A stretch of 64,000 bases of DNA from Pseudomonadota bacterium (lineage in GTDB: Bacteria; Pseudomonadota; Gammaproteobacteria; Pseudomonadales; Moraxellaceae): positions 27,025 through 91,024 of the forward strand of contig JAEWKT010000052.1 in assembly GCA_023393635.1 (NCBI GenBank), written 5' to 3'. The notes under the pieces were generated by a model, which saw only the letters and a program-made list of their open reading frames with translations, did not search any database and was not told the origin of the DNA. Both the position numbers and the translations under genes were made by a program. Every line of letters begins with the position of its first letter. Position 1 is the stretch's first letter. Positions 44,998 to 54,923 of this stretch are shown here, in pieces.

Positions 44998-46206
44998 TCA
45001 GACCAAGTTGTTCATATTTACAATAGGCAGCATCACCGCCATCACAATGGTTAATACAATCCCTGCCATAAAGATGAGCATTAACGGTTCCAGCAAGGCA
45101 AGCAAGGTACTAATTAAGGTAGTCACTTCACGGTCTTGCATGGTAGCAGCACGCTCTAGCATATTGTCCAGTTCACCCGAGGCTTCACCACTACGAATCA
45201 TTTGCACCATCATGGGTGGAAAATAACCACTGCGCTCCAGCTGAATAGCCAATGCACCGCCCTCGGTGACTTTATGTGCTGCTTGCTCAATGGCATCACG
45301 GATATGCCAATTGCTGGCCACTGCTGCCCCAATATGCAAGGCCTCAACCAATGGCACCCCTGACTGGGTTAAAATAGACAAGGTGCTGGCAAAACGGGCT
45401 GAGTTAATACCGCGGCTCAGCTTTCCCATTAATGGCAAGCGTAAGGTCAAACGATCCATGGCATAACGGCCAGCTTCGGTGCGTACAAAACGTAATAGCA
45501 GCACCACAAACACCACACTGCCTACCAGCAAAAACGGCCAGGCTGTCCGAATAAAGTCACTGGCTCCCATTAAGGCGCGGGTAATCAATGGCAGTGCCTG
45601 CTTGGTATTGGCAAATACTTTAACAATGTCAGGTACTACGTAAGTCATGAGTCCCATAATAATGGCAAATGACATCACCATCAGGAGTATAGGATAAATC
45701 ATGGCGCCCTGAATTTTCTTTTGCATGGCAAAGCGGTTTTCGGTGTAATCAGCCAATTGGTTTAAAATTAAATCCAGATGGCCTGATTTTTCACCTGCTG
45801 CAATAGTCGCAATATATAAAGGTGGAAAATTGCCTGCCTGACGAAAGGCTTGCGCCAATGAATGCCCTTCCATGACTTTGGCACGCACCGACAACAATAA
45901 ACTTTGCACATGGCGTTTTTCAGTTTGCTTGGCCACAGCGCGTAATACTTCTTCTAATGGAATACCTGCGGCAATCAGCACGCTTAACTGACGCGTTACC
46001 AGAGCCAGATCATAAGCACTCAGGCCTTTTTTTAGCCAGCGTTTGCCGTTTTCGGTGGTTTTATTTTCTTCTACAGGCTCTACCAGTACTGGCATCCAGC
46101 TTTTATCACGCAACTGCTGACGAATCTGACGGGCAGAGTCGCCTTCCATCACGCCTTTATGTTGTTTACCACCGCTGTCCACTGCGGTAAATTGATATGC
46201 AGGCAT
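44998..46206 (-). CDS. gspF: Type II secretion inner-membrane platform protein GspF
   Basis: A 402-residue platform protein of the T2SS with two homologous cytoplasmic domains and three membrane helices (about 170-195, 220-245 and 370-395). MPAYQFTAVDSGGKQHKGVMEGDSARQIRQQL at the start and NRFAMQKKIQGAMIYPILLM are GspF signatures. I use the ATG at 46206; a TTG five codons earlier is less likely. It precedes gspG. Confidence 0.95.
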   Translation of the reverse strand: MPAYQFTAVDSGGKQHKGVMEGDSARQIRQQLRDKSWMPVLVEPVEENKTTENGKRWLKKGLSAYDLALVTRQLSVLIAAGIPLEEVLRAVAKQTEKRHVQSLLLSVRAKVMEGHSLAQAFRQAGNFPPLYIATIAAGEKSGHLDLILNQLADYTENRFAMQKKIQGAMIYPILLMVMSFAIIMGLMTYVVPDIVKVFANTKQALPLITRALMGASDFIRTAWPFLLVGSVVFVVLLLRFVRTEAGRYAMDRLTLRLPLMGKLSRGINSARFASTLSILTQSGVPLVEALHIGAAVASNWHIRDAIEQAAHKVTEGGALAIQLERSGYFPPMMVQMIRSGEASGELDNMLERAATMQDREVTTLISTLLALLEPLMLIFMAGIVLTIVMAVMLPIVNMNNLV

Positions 46207-46454
46207 AGCAATAATGCTCAAAATGACGTTAAAAATCTGTTCCGATTATGGTGGCTTTGCAGGCAAATAGAAAGTCATTCACTTTATAAAAAACAAATTA
46301 AAAAAAGCCAGACAAATCAAATGTCAGCATCAACCCCGCTTCAAGCCGATTGTCCACTTGGCTGACAAACTGGTTAAACCACTTCAACCCAAGCCATGTT
46401 CAGCATAGAATGTATTAAACCCTAACCCGTACTTTTTAAGGATAATGTGTCTTG

Positions 46455-48830
46455 ATGCCGCAGCAGGCCGCAATTTTGGACTTTAACGACCCTGACCTGA
46501 ACGAGGCTGTTACTGATGTGACCGTTGCCAAAGCCACTGTTTCTGACAGTACTGACATTCAAAGTATTGGCACGAAAGGCACGGTAGAGATGCAGCCCAA
46601 TTTGGCAATTGAGGTATTAGCCAGCCAAACCATTATTATTAATGTTGCGCTGCCTGTGCCAGTGTTTGAAATCTTTAGCTACCGCGTGCCAGCCCATTTA
46701 ATGCAGCAGTGGCCATTTGAGGTAGGCAGTCGGGTGTGCGTGCCATTTGGGCGCCGTGAACTGGTTGGGGTGTATTTGGGTCAATCTACGCGGCAAGATA
46801 TTTTGCCTGAAAAACTAAAAGATATTAAAAGCGTTTTAGATGCAAAGGCCGTGCTATCCGATAATATTTTAAAATTAATGCACTGGTCAGCAGCTTATTA
46901 TCATTATCCTATTGGGGAAGTGGTCAGTGCTGCACTACCCACTTTACTGCGTCAGGGTCGTCCGCTTAATTTATTGGCGCAATACTGGCGACTGACTGCA
47001 CAAGCTGACCGTAATGCTTTAACACGTGCGCCCAAGCAACTTGAAACCTTTGATATTTTAAATTTACATGATGAACAAGGTGCCAGTGAAGCCGCTTTAA
47101 TTTTGCTTGGTGCCAGTAAAAAACAACTGCAAAACCTGGAACAAAAAGGCATGGCAGAATGTTTCTTACAGAAAATTGAACATCAGCCACCCCGTATGAC
47201 ACTGGCAGAATTGCCCCTCACCCCAAATGGTGAACAGCAATATGCCATTGATGAAATCAAAAAATACCTGGGCGAATTTAAAGGTATTTTGCTCGATGGC
47301 CTAACAGGCAGCGGCAAAACCGAAGTGTATTTGCAAGCCATGCAGCCTGTGCTGGAAGCTGGCCAGCAAGTGCTGGTTTTAGTACCAGAAATTGGCCTCA
47401 CACCGCAAACACTTGAGCGTTTTAAATCACGTTTTCAATGTCATGTGGTTGCCATGCACTCTAATCTGACTGATGTCACCCGCTTACAAGCCTGGCAGGC
47501 CGCACAAAATGGTCAGGCACTGATTGTGATTGGTACACGCTCAGCAGTATTTACACCCATGCCGCGTTTGGGTTTAATTATTATTGATGAAGAACATGAT
47601 GTGTCCTTTAAACAACAGGACACCTTTCGCTACCATGCCCGTGATGTGGCCTTGCGGCGTGCGCAAACCACCCCCTGCCCCGTGATTTTAGGCTCGGCCA
47701 CCCCTTGCCTTGAAAGCCTACATTTGGTCAATGAGAATAAACTGCTGCATTTGCAACTGACTAAACGCGCGGGCAGTGCCGCATTGGCCAAAATTCAACT
47801 CATTGACCTCAAAAAACAAACGCGTGAGCATGGTTTGGCACGTGATTTAATTGAGGCCATTAAGCAGCGTCTAGCCAAACAAGAACAAGTGCTGATTTTT
47901 TTAAACCGTCGTGGCTATGCACCCATTTTGCTATGCCCGCAATGTGCCTGGCAGGCTGATTGCCCACGCTGTGATGCGCACCTAACCGTGCATTATCAGC
48001 CGTCCTCACATTTGCACTGTCACCATTGCAACTATCAAAGTCGGTTGCCGCAGGCGTGTCCATCGTGCCAATGCAACACCCTTACCCCAACTGGCATGGG
48101 CACCGCACGGGTTGAAGAAGGCTTAAAAGAGCTATTTGCCGATACCGATATTTTACGCGTAGACCGTGACAGCACCAGCCGTGTGGGCAGTTGGGAACGT
48201 ATTTATGCCCGTGCACATGAAGAAAAAGCCGCCATTTTACTGGGCACACAAATGCTGGCCAAAGGTCATCACTTTCCTTATGTTACCTTGGTGGCGATTC
48301 TGGATGTCGATGGTGGATTTTTAAACGTGGACTTTCGTGCCCCAGAGCGCACCGCACAATTAATTTTGCAAGTCGCAGGTCGTGCAGGTCGTGGCCAAAA
48401 AGCAGGTTTGGTGCTTATTCAAACCTTCAAGCCAGAAAACCCCTTATTACAAACGCTAATTCATGAAGGCTATGCTGCCTTTGCCAAGACCTGTCTGGCC
48501 GAACGCAAAGCCATGTTGCTGCCGCCGTATCGCTATACCGCGCTTATTCGTGCTGAAGCCATGCAGTCTGAGAAAGCCTTGGGGTTTTTGCAGCAGATTT
48601 TGGCCATGTTATATGCGCAGCCGCAAGCCAAGCAATTGGAAGTATGGGGGCCAGTGCCTGCACCCATGGAAAAACGTGCGGGCGTCTTTAGGGGTCATGC
48701 GCTTATATTTTGTGTGGATCGACGCGTCTTACATCAATTATTGGGTCAATGGTGGTTGCAGGTCTGTAAGCTGCCCGAGCGACGCCAGATCCGCTGTTCT
48801 ATTGATATAGACGCACAAGAATTAAATTGA
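46455..48830 (+). CDS. priA: Primosomal protein N', replication restart helicase
   Basis: A 791-residue superfamily 2 helicase that reloads the replisome at stalled forks. The 3'-DNA-binding domain begins at INVALPVPVFEIFSYRVP (near residue 64); Walker A is DGLTGSGKTEVY, the DEAH-type box is IIDEEHD, and the zinc-binding cysteines follow as CPQCAWQADCPRC, CHHC and CPSCQC. The enzyme is complete but carries an N-terminal extension of about 60 residues, acidic and Thr/Val-rich. A later ATG at 46590 would shorten it; AAGGA is 13 bp before the chosen ATG, so the start is uncertain. Confidence 0.95.
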   Translation: MPQQAAILDFNDPDLNEAVTDVTVAKATVSDSTDIQSIGTKGTVEMQPNLAIEVLASQTIIINVALPVPVFEIFSYRVPAHLMQQWPFEVGSRVCVPFGRRELVGVYLGQSTRQDILPEKLKDIKSVLDAKAVLSDNILKLMHWSAAYYHYPIGEVVSAALPTLLRQGRPLNLLAQYWRLTAQADRNALTRAPKQLETFDILNLHDEQGASEAALILLGASKKQLQNLEQKGMAECFLQKIEHQPPRMTLAELPLTPNGEQQYAIDEIKKYLGEFKGILLDGLTGSGKTEVYLQAMQPVLEAGQQVLVLVPEIGLTPQTLERFKSRFQCHVVAMHSNLTDVTRLQAWQAAQNGQALIVIGTRSAVFTPMPRLGLIIIDEEHDVSFKQQDTFRYHARDVALRRAQTTPCPVILGSATPCLESLHLVNENKLLHLQLTKRAGSAALAKIQLIDLKKQTREHGLARDLIEAIKQRLAKQEQVLIFLNRRGYAPILLCPQCAWQADCPRCDAHLTVHYQPSSHLHCHHCNYQSRLPQACPSCQCNTLTPTGMGTARVEEGLKELFADTDILRVDRDSTSRVGSWERIYARAHEEKAAILLGTQMLAKGHHFPYVTLVAILDVDGGFLNVDFRAPERTAQLILQVAGRAGRGQKAGLVLIQTFKPENPLLQTLIHEGYAAFAKTCLAERKAMLLPPYRYTALIRAEAMQSEKALGFLQQILAMLYAQPQAKQLEVWGPVPAPMEKRAGVFRGHALIFCVDRRVLHQLLGQWWLQVCKLPERRQIRCSIDIDAQELN

Positions 48831-48928
48831 ATTTTATACCAGCCTAATTAACATACAGCCCACGTGATTTTATTAATTTGGGATAATATGATCAGCTATT
48901 CTATGGCTCAAATGCTTAATTTATTGTT

Positions 48929-50785
48929 GTGATGCCCATGCCACTATTATTACAAGTCACTATTTTTTTAGGGGCTGCGCTACTGCTGGTACCTTTAGGC
49001 AAACGCTTTGGTTTAGCCACGGTACTGGGCTATCTGCTCACTGGCATTTTACTTGGCCCTTATGTTTTAAAAATTGAAAATAACACCGAATCCATCATGC
49101 AGTTGGCCGAATACGGCGTCATCATGCTGATGTTTTTAATTGGTCTGGAATTAAGGCCGCAACGCCTATGGCAATTAAGGCGCTCTATTTTTGTCATGGG
49201 TAGTCTGCAAATGGGTGCGACTGCCCTGGTATTTATGGCATTTAGCTGGCTGGTTTTGGGGTTAAGTATTAATGCCAGTCTGATTATTGGTTTTGGCCTC
49301 GCCATTTCTTCTACCGCCTTTGTATTGCAGCTTTTGGCAGAAAAAAAACAACTGGTCAGTACCCACGGTCGCCAAGCATTTGCCATTTTGCTGTTTCAGG
49401 ACATGGCTATTATTCCGCTACTGGCATTATTGCCATTGCTGAGTGGCGTAGACGGCGCCCATCATGGCATTGCCTACTTTGCCGCGGTGGTGGCCACATT
49501 TTCAGGCTTATTTTTATTTAGTCGCTATATCATGCGGCCATTTTTTCGCTTTGTGGCCAAAAGTGGTGCCAGCGAATTATTAACTGCCATTGCGTTATTT
49601 ATTGTGCTGGGCGTGGTGCAGCTCATGAATCTGCTTGAGATTAGCACCACCCTCGGCGCATTTTTAACGGGCGTGTTGCTTGCTGATTCTGAGTATCGGC
49701 ATGAATTAGAGGCCAGTGTTCAGCCATTTAAAGGCTTGTTGCTGGGCTTGTTTTTTATGACCGTTGGCATGACTGTTCAGCTTAATTTATTAAGCGATAT
49801 GCCCTGGATTATTATTGGCGGTGCACTGGGTTTGCTGCTGGTCAAATTTTTAGTATTGGCCGTGATTGGGCATTTGTCAGGCTATCGCTGGTCTACCAGT
49901 ATTCGGCTTGGGGTATCGCTGGCGCAAGGCGGTGAGTTTGCTTTTGTATTGTTTAGCAGTGCCACCCAGTACCGCATTTTGGAACAACATATTGCCGACC
50001 CCTTAACCCTGATTGTCACGCTATCCATGATACTTACACCACTGGCATTTTTTGTATTAGAAAAATGGGGTGAGCCGCTCTTTAACAAGCATGCCACATC
50101 GCCCAAGTTTGACCATATCCCAGACCATCAGCATGCAGTGATCATTGCAGGTTTTGGCCGTATTGGACAAATTGTTGGCCGCTTGCTACGCATTCATAAT
50201 ATTGAATTTACTGCCGTAGACAAAAATATCAATCAGGTTAACTTTGTGCGTAAATTTGGTAATGCAGTGTATTATGGTGATCCCAAAAATCCTGAAATAT
50301 TACGCGCCTCGGGTATTGCCAACGCCAGATTATTTATTTTGGCACTAGATCATGTTGAAGATTCGATTCAGCTGGCCAAATATATTAAGCGCACCTACCC
50401 GCATATTAAAATTTTAGCCCGTGCCCGTGATCGGCAGCATGTTTATCGCTTGCGTGAAGCAGGGGTTGAACATATCTGGCGTGAAACTTATTTATCCGCG
50501 CTGGGTATGTCTTATGAAGCACTCATCAACTTGGGCATTGAGCCTAAAAAAGCCTATGATGACATTGAAATCTTCAGGAATTATGACGAAGCCTTATTGC
50601 GCCGCCAGCAAACCATTTATACCGATGAAAAGCAGCTAATGGAAACCAACCGCGCCGCCATGGTGGAGCTAGAAAGCTTGTTTGATAGCGACATGTTAGC
50701 GGCTAAACGTAAAATGGATGTCAACTTAAGCCATGGCTTGGCAGATCCCGATTCAGAAAATCATGGTTCAGAAAACCCTGATTAA
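48929..50785 (+). CDS. CPA2 family cation:proton antiporter (KefC-like)
   Basis: A 618-residue protein: an N-terminal Na+/H+-exchanger-type membrane domain of about 12 helices (to about 385), then a RCK/TrkA-N domain (HAVIIAGFGRIGQIVGRLL, about 396-414) and a C-terminal tail. LIGLELRPQRLWQLRRSIF is typical of KefB/KefC potassium efflux systems, which are gated by glutathione adducts. No KefF/KefG-type partner gene is adjacent. Starts at GTG 48929, ATG 48932 or ATG 48938 are all possible. Confidence 0.9.
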   Translation: MMPMPLLLQVTIFLGAALLLVPLGKRFGLATVLGYLLTGILLGPYVLKIENNTESIMQLAEYGVIMLMFLIGLELRPQRLWQLRRSIFVMGSLQMGATALVFMAFSWLVLGLSINASLIIGFGLAISSTAFVLQLLAEKKQLVSTHGRQAFAILLFQDMAIIPLLALLPLLSGVDGAHHGIAYFAAVVATFSGLFLFSRYIMRPFFRFVAKSGASELLTAIALFIVLGVVQLMNLLEISTTLGAFLTGVLLADSEYRHELEASVQPFKGLLLGLFFMTVGMTVQLNLLSDMPWIIIGGALGLLLVKFLVLAVIGHLSGYRWSTSIRLGVSLAQGGEFAFVLFSSATQYRILEQHIADPLTLIVTLSMILTPLAFFVLEKWGEPLFNKHATSPKFDHIPDHQHAVIIAGFGRIGQIVGRLLRIHNIEFTAVDKNINQVNFVRKFGNAVYYGDPKNPEILRASGIANARLFILALDHVEDSIQLAKYIKRTYPHIKILARARDRQHVYRLREAGVEHIWRETYLSALGMSYEALINLGIEPKKAYDDIEIFRNYDEALLRRQQTIYTDEKQLMETNRAAMVELESLFDSDMLAAKRKMDVNLSHGLADPDSENHGSENPD

Positions 50786-50920
50786 GAAAATCATGGCTTA
50801 GATGAGCAACATTAACTGCTGTATTTCACTTAACGCGCTTCATCGTTGCAAAAGCAAGATCATGCCGACTTGATTTTTATCAGCATAGCTCCAATTATGC
50901 CTCTAAGTGGAGAAATTTTT

Positions 50921-51793
50921 ATGACCGATATTCGCCAACGCTTTTTTATTGAACATAGTCCCGTACGCGGTGAAGTAGTGCATTTAGATGCTGCACTCAA
51001 AACCATTTTAAAACAGCGTGACTACCCAAAGGCCATTCAGCTATTGCTAGGCGAGCTTTTGGCAGGCAGTGCTTTGTTGTCAAGCACCCTAAAAATTAAA
51101 GGCCGCTTAAGCTTGCAGATTCAAGGCACTGGTTTGCTCAAATGGGCCATGGCGGAATGCAACCATCTGGGTGAAATCCGCGCACTGGCAGAGTGGCAAG
51201 ATGATCCAATTTTGCAAGAAGCCGAAAATGGCGATGTGGCGTTGGGCACCCTTAAAGATGGTGTGCTGTTTATTAATATTGAACCTGAAAAAGGTGAACG
51301 CTATCAAGGCATCGTGCCATTAGAAGCTAGCAGTCTGGCAGGTTGTTTAATGCAGTATTATGATTTATCTGCCCAAATTCCAACACGGCTGAGCCTGGCG
51401 TGTGATGGTAAGCAGGCAGGTGGTTTGCTCATTCAATTATTGCCGCGCAATGACGAAGAGCAAACTCAGGTGGATGAAGACTTATGGCCACGCTTGAGCT
51501 TACTAACCAGCACCCTCAAAGCCGATGAGCTGATTTATTTGCCAGCTAAAGAAATTTTATATCGTTTATATAATGAAGAAGACGTACGTTTACCAGAAGC
51601 CGATCAACTGGCCTTTGGTTGCACCTGTTCACGTGAACGCTGTGAACAAGCACTACTACAAATTGGGCAGGATTCGGTGCAAGAGCTGTTGACCGAACAA
51701 AGCGAAATTAAAATGGATTGCCAGTTTTGTAATGCGCAGTATCGCTTTGGGACTGAAGAAGCACTGGGCCTGTTTGGTATTCATGTCAGCTAA
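50921..51793 (+). CDS. hslO: Redox-regulated chaperone Hsp33
   Basis: A 290-residue holdase activated by oxidation and unfolding. The zinc-binding redox switch is intact: C234-x-C236 and C267-x-x-C270. The N-terminal FFIEHSPVRGEVVHLDAAL is typical. The ATG at 50921 has GGAG 9 bp upstream; the longer open frame from 50846 is not needed. It is followed by a terminator. Confidence 0.96.
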   Translation: MTDIRQRFFIEHSPVRGEVVHLDAALKTILKQRDYPKAIQLLLGELLAGSALLSSTLKIKGRLSLQIQGTGLLKWAMAECNHLGEIRALAEWQDDPILQEAENGDVALGTLKDGVLFINIEPEKGERYQGIVPLEASSLAGCLMQYYDLSAQIPTRLSLACDGKQAGGLLIQLLPRNDEEQTQVDEDLWPRLSLLTSTLKADELIYLPAKEILYRLYNEEDVRLPEADQLAFGCTCSRERCEQALLQIGQDSVQELLTEQSEIKMDCQFCNAQYRFGTEEALGLFGIHVS

Positions 51794-51814
51794 GCTGCCT
51801 ATGACACGCTACTT

Positions 51815-51844
51815 AAAAGCTCAGTGTCCTCACTGAGCTTTTTT
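51815..51844. terminator. Bidirectional terminator between hslO and the DUF945 gene
   Basis: AAAAGCTCAGTG (51815-51826) and CACTGAGCTTTT (51831-51842) are perfect inverted copies with a 4-nt loop and T-runs on both strands. Confidence 0.9.
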
Positions 51845-51849
51845 ATTGT

Positions 51850-53262
51850 TCAATTGGTTGTGCTGCTTTCTTCAAGCGTATTCCTTGCAGGTGTTTCAAC
51901 ATTGTCAGCATTAGCTCTTGCCGAATGACGTAGCGGTAAATCAGCAATTGCCTTGCCATTGATACTGGTTTGTCCTTGCTGTATTGCCAAAGCTGCCTGA
52001 TATCCTGTGGAGGTTTTTACTAAATAACCCTGCTCTAATAGGCCTTGCGTTAGCATTTGCACAAATTGCGCAGTTTCTGCTTGACTAGCAGGCTGTCCTT
52101 TAAGCGCACTATTGGTTTCAATGGCACCCGTTAATAGCTGCTCGGACACCCGAAGACGCCCACTTGCCGACAATTGCTGTAACAGAGCTTCAGGTGTCTG
52201 CTGAGCGGCCGATGATGTGGCTGGCATGGTTATTAGTGCCGTCGCCTGTGCAATACCGCCAAAGGCATTTAAAGTGGCATCCTCTAAGCGCAACCGAAAA
52301 CCCTGATTTAACAAGGGAGAAAATGCCTGCATCATTTCCTGGCGGCTTGGCCTACATTGCTGCTGCAACTGGCTGAAGGCCTGATAGGTTTGCTGTGCGG
52401 CTTGCTCACTAATATGCTCAAGCAAAATATCCGCCTCAAAATCACCTACTGTTTGTTTATTAAGTTTAATTTTCCCGATACGATAGTTCAGGTTAGCGCG
52501 TATTTGCTGCTGATTGAGCTGGTTTTTGCGTTCAAATTGAATATCATTCAGGCTAAGCTGGCTCTCAGTACGACCTGTTTGCAACTGGTCAATAGAAAAC
52601 ATCGTTTTACCCAGTGGCAATAATGACGGTTTGGTTTGCTGATTGCCAGAATAGCGAAGATCGCTCACCGTCAGTAATTGGCTGCTGGAATCTTGCTGAT
52701 TTACAGTGATTTTTGGAGCACGAATATCAAACTTAACCCGCTGGTTATTGTCTAAAAATTTTATTTTACCGTGTAAGCCTTGCCAGTTGACCTGTAGCAA
52801 GCGACCTTGCCAATTTGCTGCTGGGCTTTTGATGCTGGTAGTTACATTACCCAAAAAGCTTACTTTGGAATAAATAGACAACGCTTCACGCTGCGCAAAT
52901 ACCTGTTTTAATTGGCTATCAATCGCATCAGGCCATATCACATGCGTGTGAATGCTGGCCCAGCCTAATGACGGCACAAAACCATGCTGAATCACATCAT
53001 AACCTGTCAGCACCAGTATTTTTTTGGGCTGGCATGGGTCGGTGTTTAAGCTCAGCTCCCAGTTTGCACGGCTTTGAAAAAAGCCACGTTGAAATGAAGT
53101 TAATTTAAACGACACAGGGCTTAAGGTATTTTGATTAAACTGCTTAATGACATGCTGATATCGTGGTTCAAACTGTTGGCTGCTATACCATATGGTGCCA
53201 ACCCAACTGGCACCCACCAATGCCACCACAGCACTACTCATGGCTATTGTTTTATTCATCAT
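51850..53262 (-). CDS. DUF945 (YdgA-like) family protein
   Basis: A 470-residue protein with an N-terminal membrane anchor (about 5-25, AMSSAVVALVGASWVGTIWY) and a long periplasmic part. The FEPRYQHVIKQFNQ segment after the anchor and the repeated beta-type pattern match DUF945; E. coli YdgA belongs to this family. Two ATGs in tandem (53262, 53259) are likely starts; an upstream open frame to 53307 adds residues unlike the family. Function unknown. The C-terminus is rich in Asn, Ser and Thr. Confidence 0.82.
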   Translation of the reverse strand: MMNKTIAMSSAVVALVGASWVGTIWYSSQQFEPRYQHVIKQFNQNTLSPVSFKLTSFQRGFFQSRANWELSLNTDPCQPKKILVLTGYDVIQHGFVPSLGWASIHTHVIWPDAIDSQLKQVFAQREALSIYSKVSFLGNVTTSIKSPAANWQGRLLQVNWQGLHGKIKFLDNNQRVKFDIRAPKITVNQQDSSSQLLTVSDLRYSGNQQTKPSLLPLGKTMFSIDQLQTGRTESQLSLNDIQFERKNQLNQQQIRANLNYRIGKIKLNKQTVGDFEADILLEHISEQAAQQTYQAFSQLQQQCRPSRQEMMQAFSPLLNQGFRLRLEDATLNAFGGIAQATALITMPATSSAAQQTPEALLQQLSASGRLRVSEQLLTGAIETNSALKGQPASQAETAQFVQMLTQGLLEQGYLVKTSTGYQAALAIQQGQTSINGKAIADLPLRHSARANADNVETPARNTLEESSTTN

Positions 53263-53693
53263 CACGTTGATATACCTATCATTAAGGCTTATTTTAACGC
53301 CCATCATACCTAAATGAGTAATGAAAAGCTGTGATTAGCCCTATAAAAATTAGCAACGTTTTACATACTATTTTTAAATTTTGGAAAAATATATCTGATT
53401 GTTTATTAAATCAAAGCAATAAATAGATAGGCAAATTTGATAGATTTTAGAGAGCGTTGATCATGTTCTTATATTACTTAAGGATTCATAGGAATTGAAT
53501 ACATTTGCATTTAAAATAGCGCAATATTATCAATGCGGCGTTAAGCTTGATTTTTAATAGCAACGAATAATATTTAGCAAAAGCTAAAGTTAGATGAGGT
53601 AATATAAAAATTCTGAGAAAATAGCAGATAGAAATTAATTTTATTATATATTTTAAACTAATGATTACACATTCAGGATGTGTAACAAAACAA
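53263..53693. other. AT-rich gap between the DUF945 gene and tRNA-Arg
   Basis: About 430 bp with no gene that I can support. The left end should hold the DUF945 promoter and the right end the tRNA-Arg terminator hairpin (53665-53685). Confidence 0.6.
53665..53685 (-). terminator. Hairpin downstream of tRNA-Arg
   Basis: TTACACAT (53665-53672) and ATGTGTAA (53678-53685) are perfect inverted copies with a 5-nt loop, starting 9 bp after the tRNA-Arg CCA end. No strong T-run follows on the minus strand, so termination may be weak. Confidence 0.5.
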
Positions 53694-53770
53694 TGGCGCG
53701 CCCAGAGAGATTCGAACTCCCGACCCCTTAGTTCGTAGCCAAGTGCTCTATCCAGCTGAGCTATGGGCGC
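53694..53770 (-). tRNA. tRNA-Arg (anticodon ACG)
   Basis: A 77-nt cloverleaf on the minus strand: acceptor GCGCCCA/TGGGCGC, D arm with AGCTGGATA, anticodon stem CTTGG/CTAAG around loop CTACGAA (anticodon ACG), T arm with GTTCGAATC. The CCA end is encoded (53696-53694). The A34 would be edited to inosine by TadA. Confidence 0.95.
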
Positions 53771-53787
53771 GTCGTTTTGTGTGGCGC

Positions 53788-53816
53788 ATTTTAAAGTTCA
53801 TTTTGCGCCTCGTCAA
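53788..53816 (-). promoter_or_regulatory. tRNA-Arg promoter
   Basis: TTGACG (53816-53811), 17-bp spacer, TAAAAT (53793-53788) on the minus strand, followed by a GC-rich discriminator (GCGCCAC), as is typical of stable-RNA promoters under stringent control. Confidence 0.7.
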
Positions 53817-53885
53817 GCCATTTCATTTATTTGTGTATTGAGTGTCGCTTTATTAAACAACGCATCAATAACATGAAAAATAAAA

Positions 53886-53976
53886 TGGCGGTGAGGGAGG
53901 GATTCGAACCCTCGGTAGGGGTTAAGCCTACGCTCCCTTAGCAGGGGAGTACCTTAAGCCACTCGGCCACCTCACC
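53886..53976 (-). tRNA. tRNA-Ser (anticodon GCT)
   Basis: A 91-nt class II tRNA on the minus strand: acceptor GGTGAGG pairing with CCTCACC, anticodon stem CTCCC/GGGAG around CTGCTAA (anticodon GCT), long variable arm, T arm with GGTTCGAATCC, encoded CCA (53888-53886). Confidence 0.95.
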
Positions 53977-53988
53977 GACAAGATCGCC

Positions 53989-54017
53989 ATCTTACAAAAA
54001 GCTTGCCCAATGAGCAA
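53989..54017 (-). promoter_or_regulatory. tRNA-Ser promoter
   Basis: TTGCTC (54017-54012), 17-bp spacer, TAAGAT (53994-53989) on the minus strand, about 12 bp before the tRNA. Confidence 0.55.
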
Positions 54018-54115
54018 GTTCCAATTGCTTAATATTCAACCGCACTCGCCTTAAAACCCGCTTTTCTGGCAAAAAAGTGGTTTTTTTCACTTAACTGGCT
54101 AAAAAAAATGCACTC

Positions 54116-54367
54116 TTATTTTTTTATTGCTGTGTCCGTGTACACCGCATCCAGTAAAGCATCAGGATTTTCGATCGTTACATCGGTATTTAGTCGCTCA
54201 ATATATAAATCATTTTCTGTTTTAGGACCACTATCAACAGCTTGAGTGGCCTGAATGGTTTCTGTGCTGGTAGTTTTCATTGGTTCTGGTTTTTTATCAC
54301 AACCAGCCAGTGCCAGTACTACCACGCCTGCACCTATCATCTGTCCCATCAATTTCTTACTTATCAT
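54116..54367 (-). CDS. Small lipoprotein of unknown function
   Basis: An 83-residue lipoprotein: signal peptide with basic start (ISKK), hydrophobic core and lipobox LALAGC (Cys23), then DKKPEPMKTT. Asp at +2 would favour inner-membrane retention under E. coli Lol rules. The mature 60 residues are Thr/Asp/Glu-rich and probably unstructured. GGAG is about 9 bp before the ATG. I do not recognise the family. Confidence 0.7.
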   Translation of the reverse strand: MISKKLMGQMIGAGVVVLALAGCDKKPEPMKTTSTETIQATQAVDSGPKTENDLYIERLNTDVTIENPDALLDAVYTDTAIKK

Positions 54368-54547
54368 TTTATGACTCCGTCATCCATTGCATTGCCTCAT
54401 GCAACATATTTAATTACTTATACAGATACTAGCAGCCCGACTACCTTGTCTGCTGTCTATATCTTAACCCTATTTTAGACTTTGTCTCAATTTTAATATG
54501 ACAAAATTCATATCGCTTTAAATACTTTAGCGTGCAGCAGTGCATCC

Positions 54548-54871
54548 TTATTCACAATACAACTGATACAAGGTTTGTAATAAGCGCATTAACCGTTGGT
54601 CTTCAATGGAATAATAAATTTGCTTGCCACTACGCCGCGTCACTACCATTTTGGCACGCCTTAAAATGGTTAACTGCTGCGACAATGTTGGCTGCACAAT
54701 ACCCGTCAGTTGCTCAATTTCTGACACATTACATTCTTGCTGGGCAAGCTGGCATAAAATCAATAAGCGATCCTGATTGGCCAACTGCTTGAGTATGCTT
54801 GATACCTCAGCCGCTTGATCACGTAGGGCTAACCAGTCTTTTTCCATATTTGGACTTTGTTCATCAGTCAT
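54548..54871 (-). CDS. bigR: ArsR-family persulfide-sensing repressor, BigR/SqrR-like
   Basis: A 107-residue winged-helix repressor. The HTH is NVSEIEQLTGIVQPTLSQQLTILRRAKMV (about 48-76). Cys40 (in ILCQLAQQ) and Cys106 (in LYQLYCE) sit where the sensing pair lies in SqrR/BigR, which form a polysulfide bridge with persulfides; there is a third Cys47. The metal-binding motifs of ArsR/SmtB proper are absent. I start at ATG 54871 rather than the adjacent TTG. It is divergent from the sulfur operon that begins 88 bp away, the expected target. Confidence 0.85.
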   Translation of the reverse strand: MTDEQSPNMEKDWLALRDQAAEVSSILKQLANQDRLLILCQLAQQECNVSEIEQLTGIVQPTLSQQLTILRRAKMVVTRRSGKQIYYSIEDQRLMRLLQTLYQLYCE

Positions 54872-54923
54872 CAATCTACCTTTTGTCTGCTTAAAACTTA
54901 TTTTACAAATGAGCTACTCACTA

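Noticed and set aside
54116..54367. Small lipoprotein as part of the sulfur module
   Set aside because: It lies downstream of bigR on the same strand, but is separated by 180 bp and has its own ribosome binding site; nothing ties it to sulfur.
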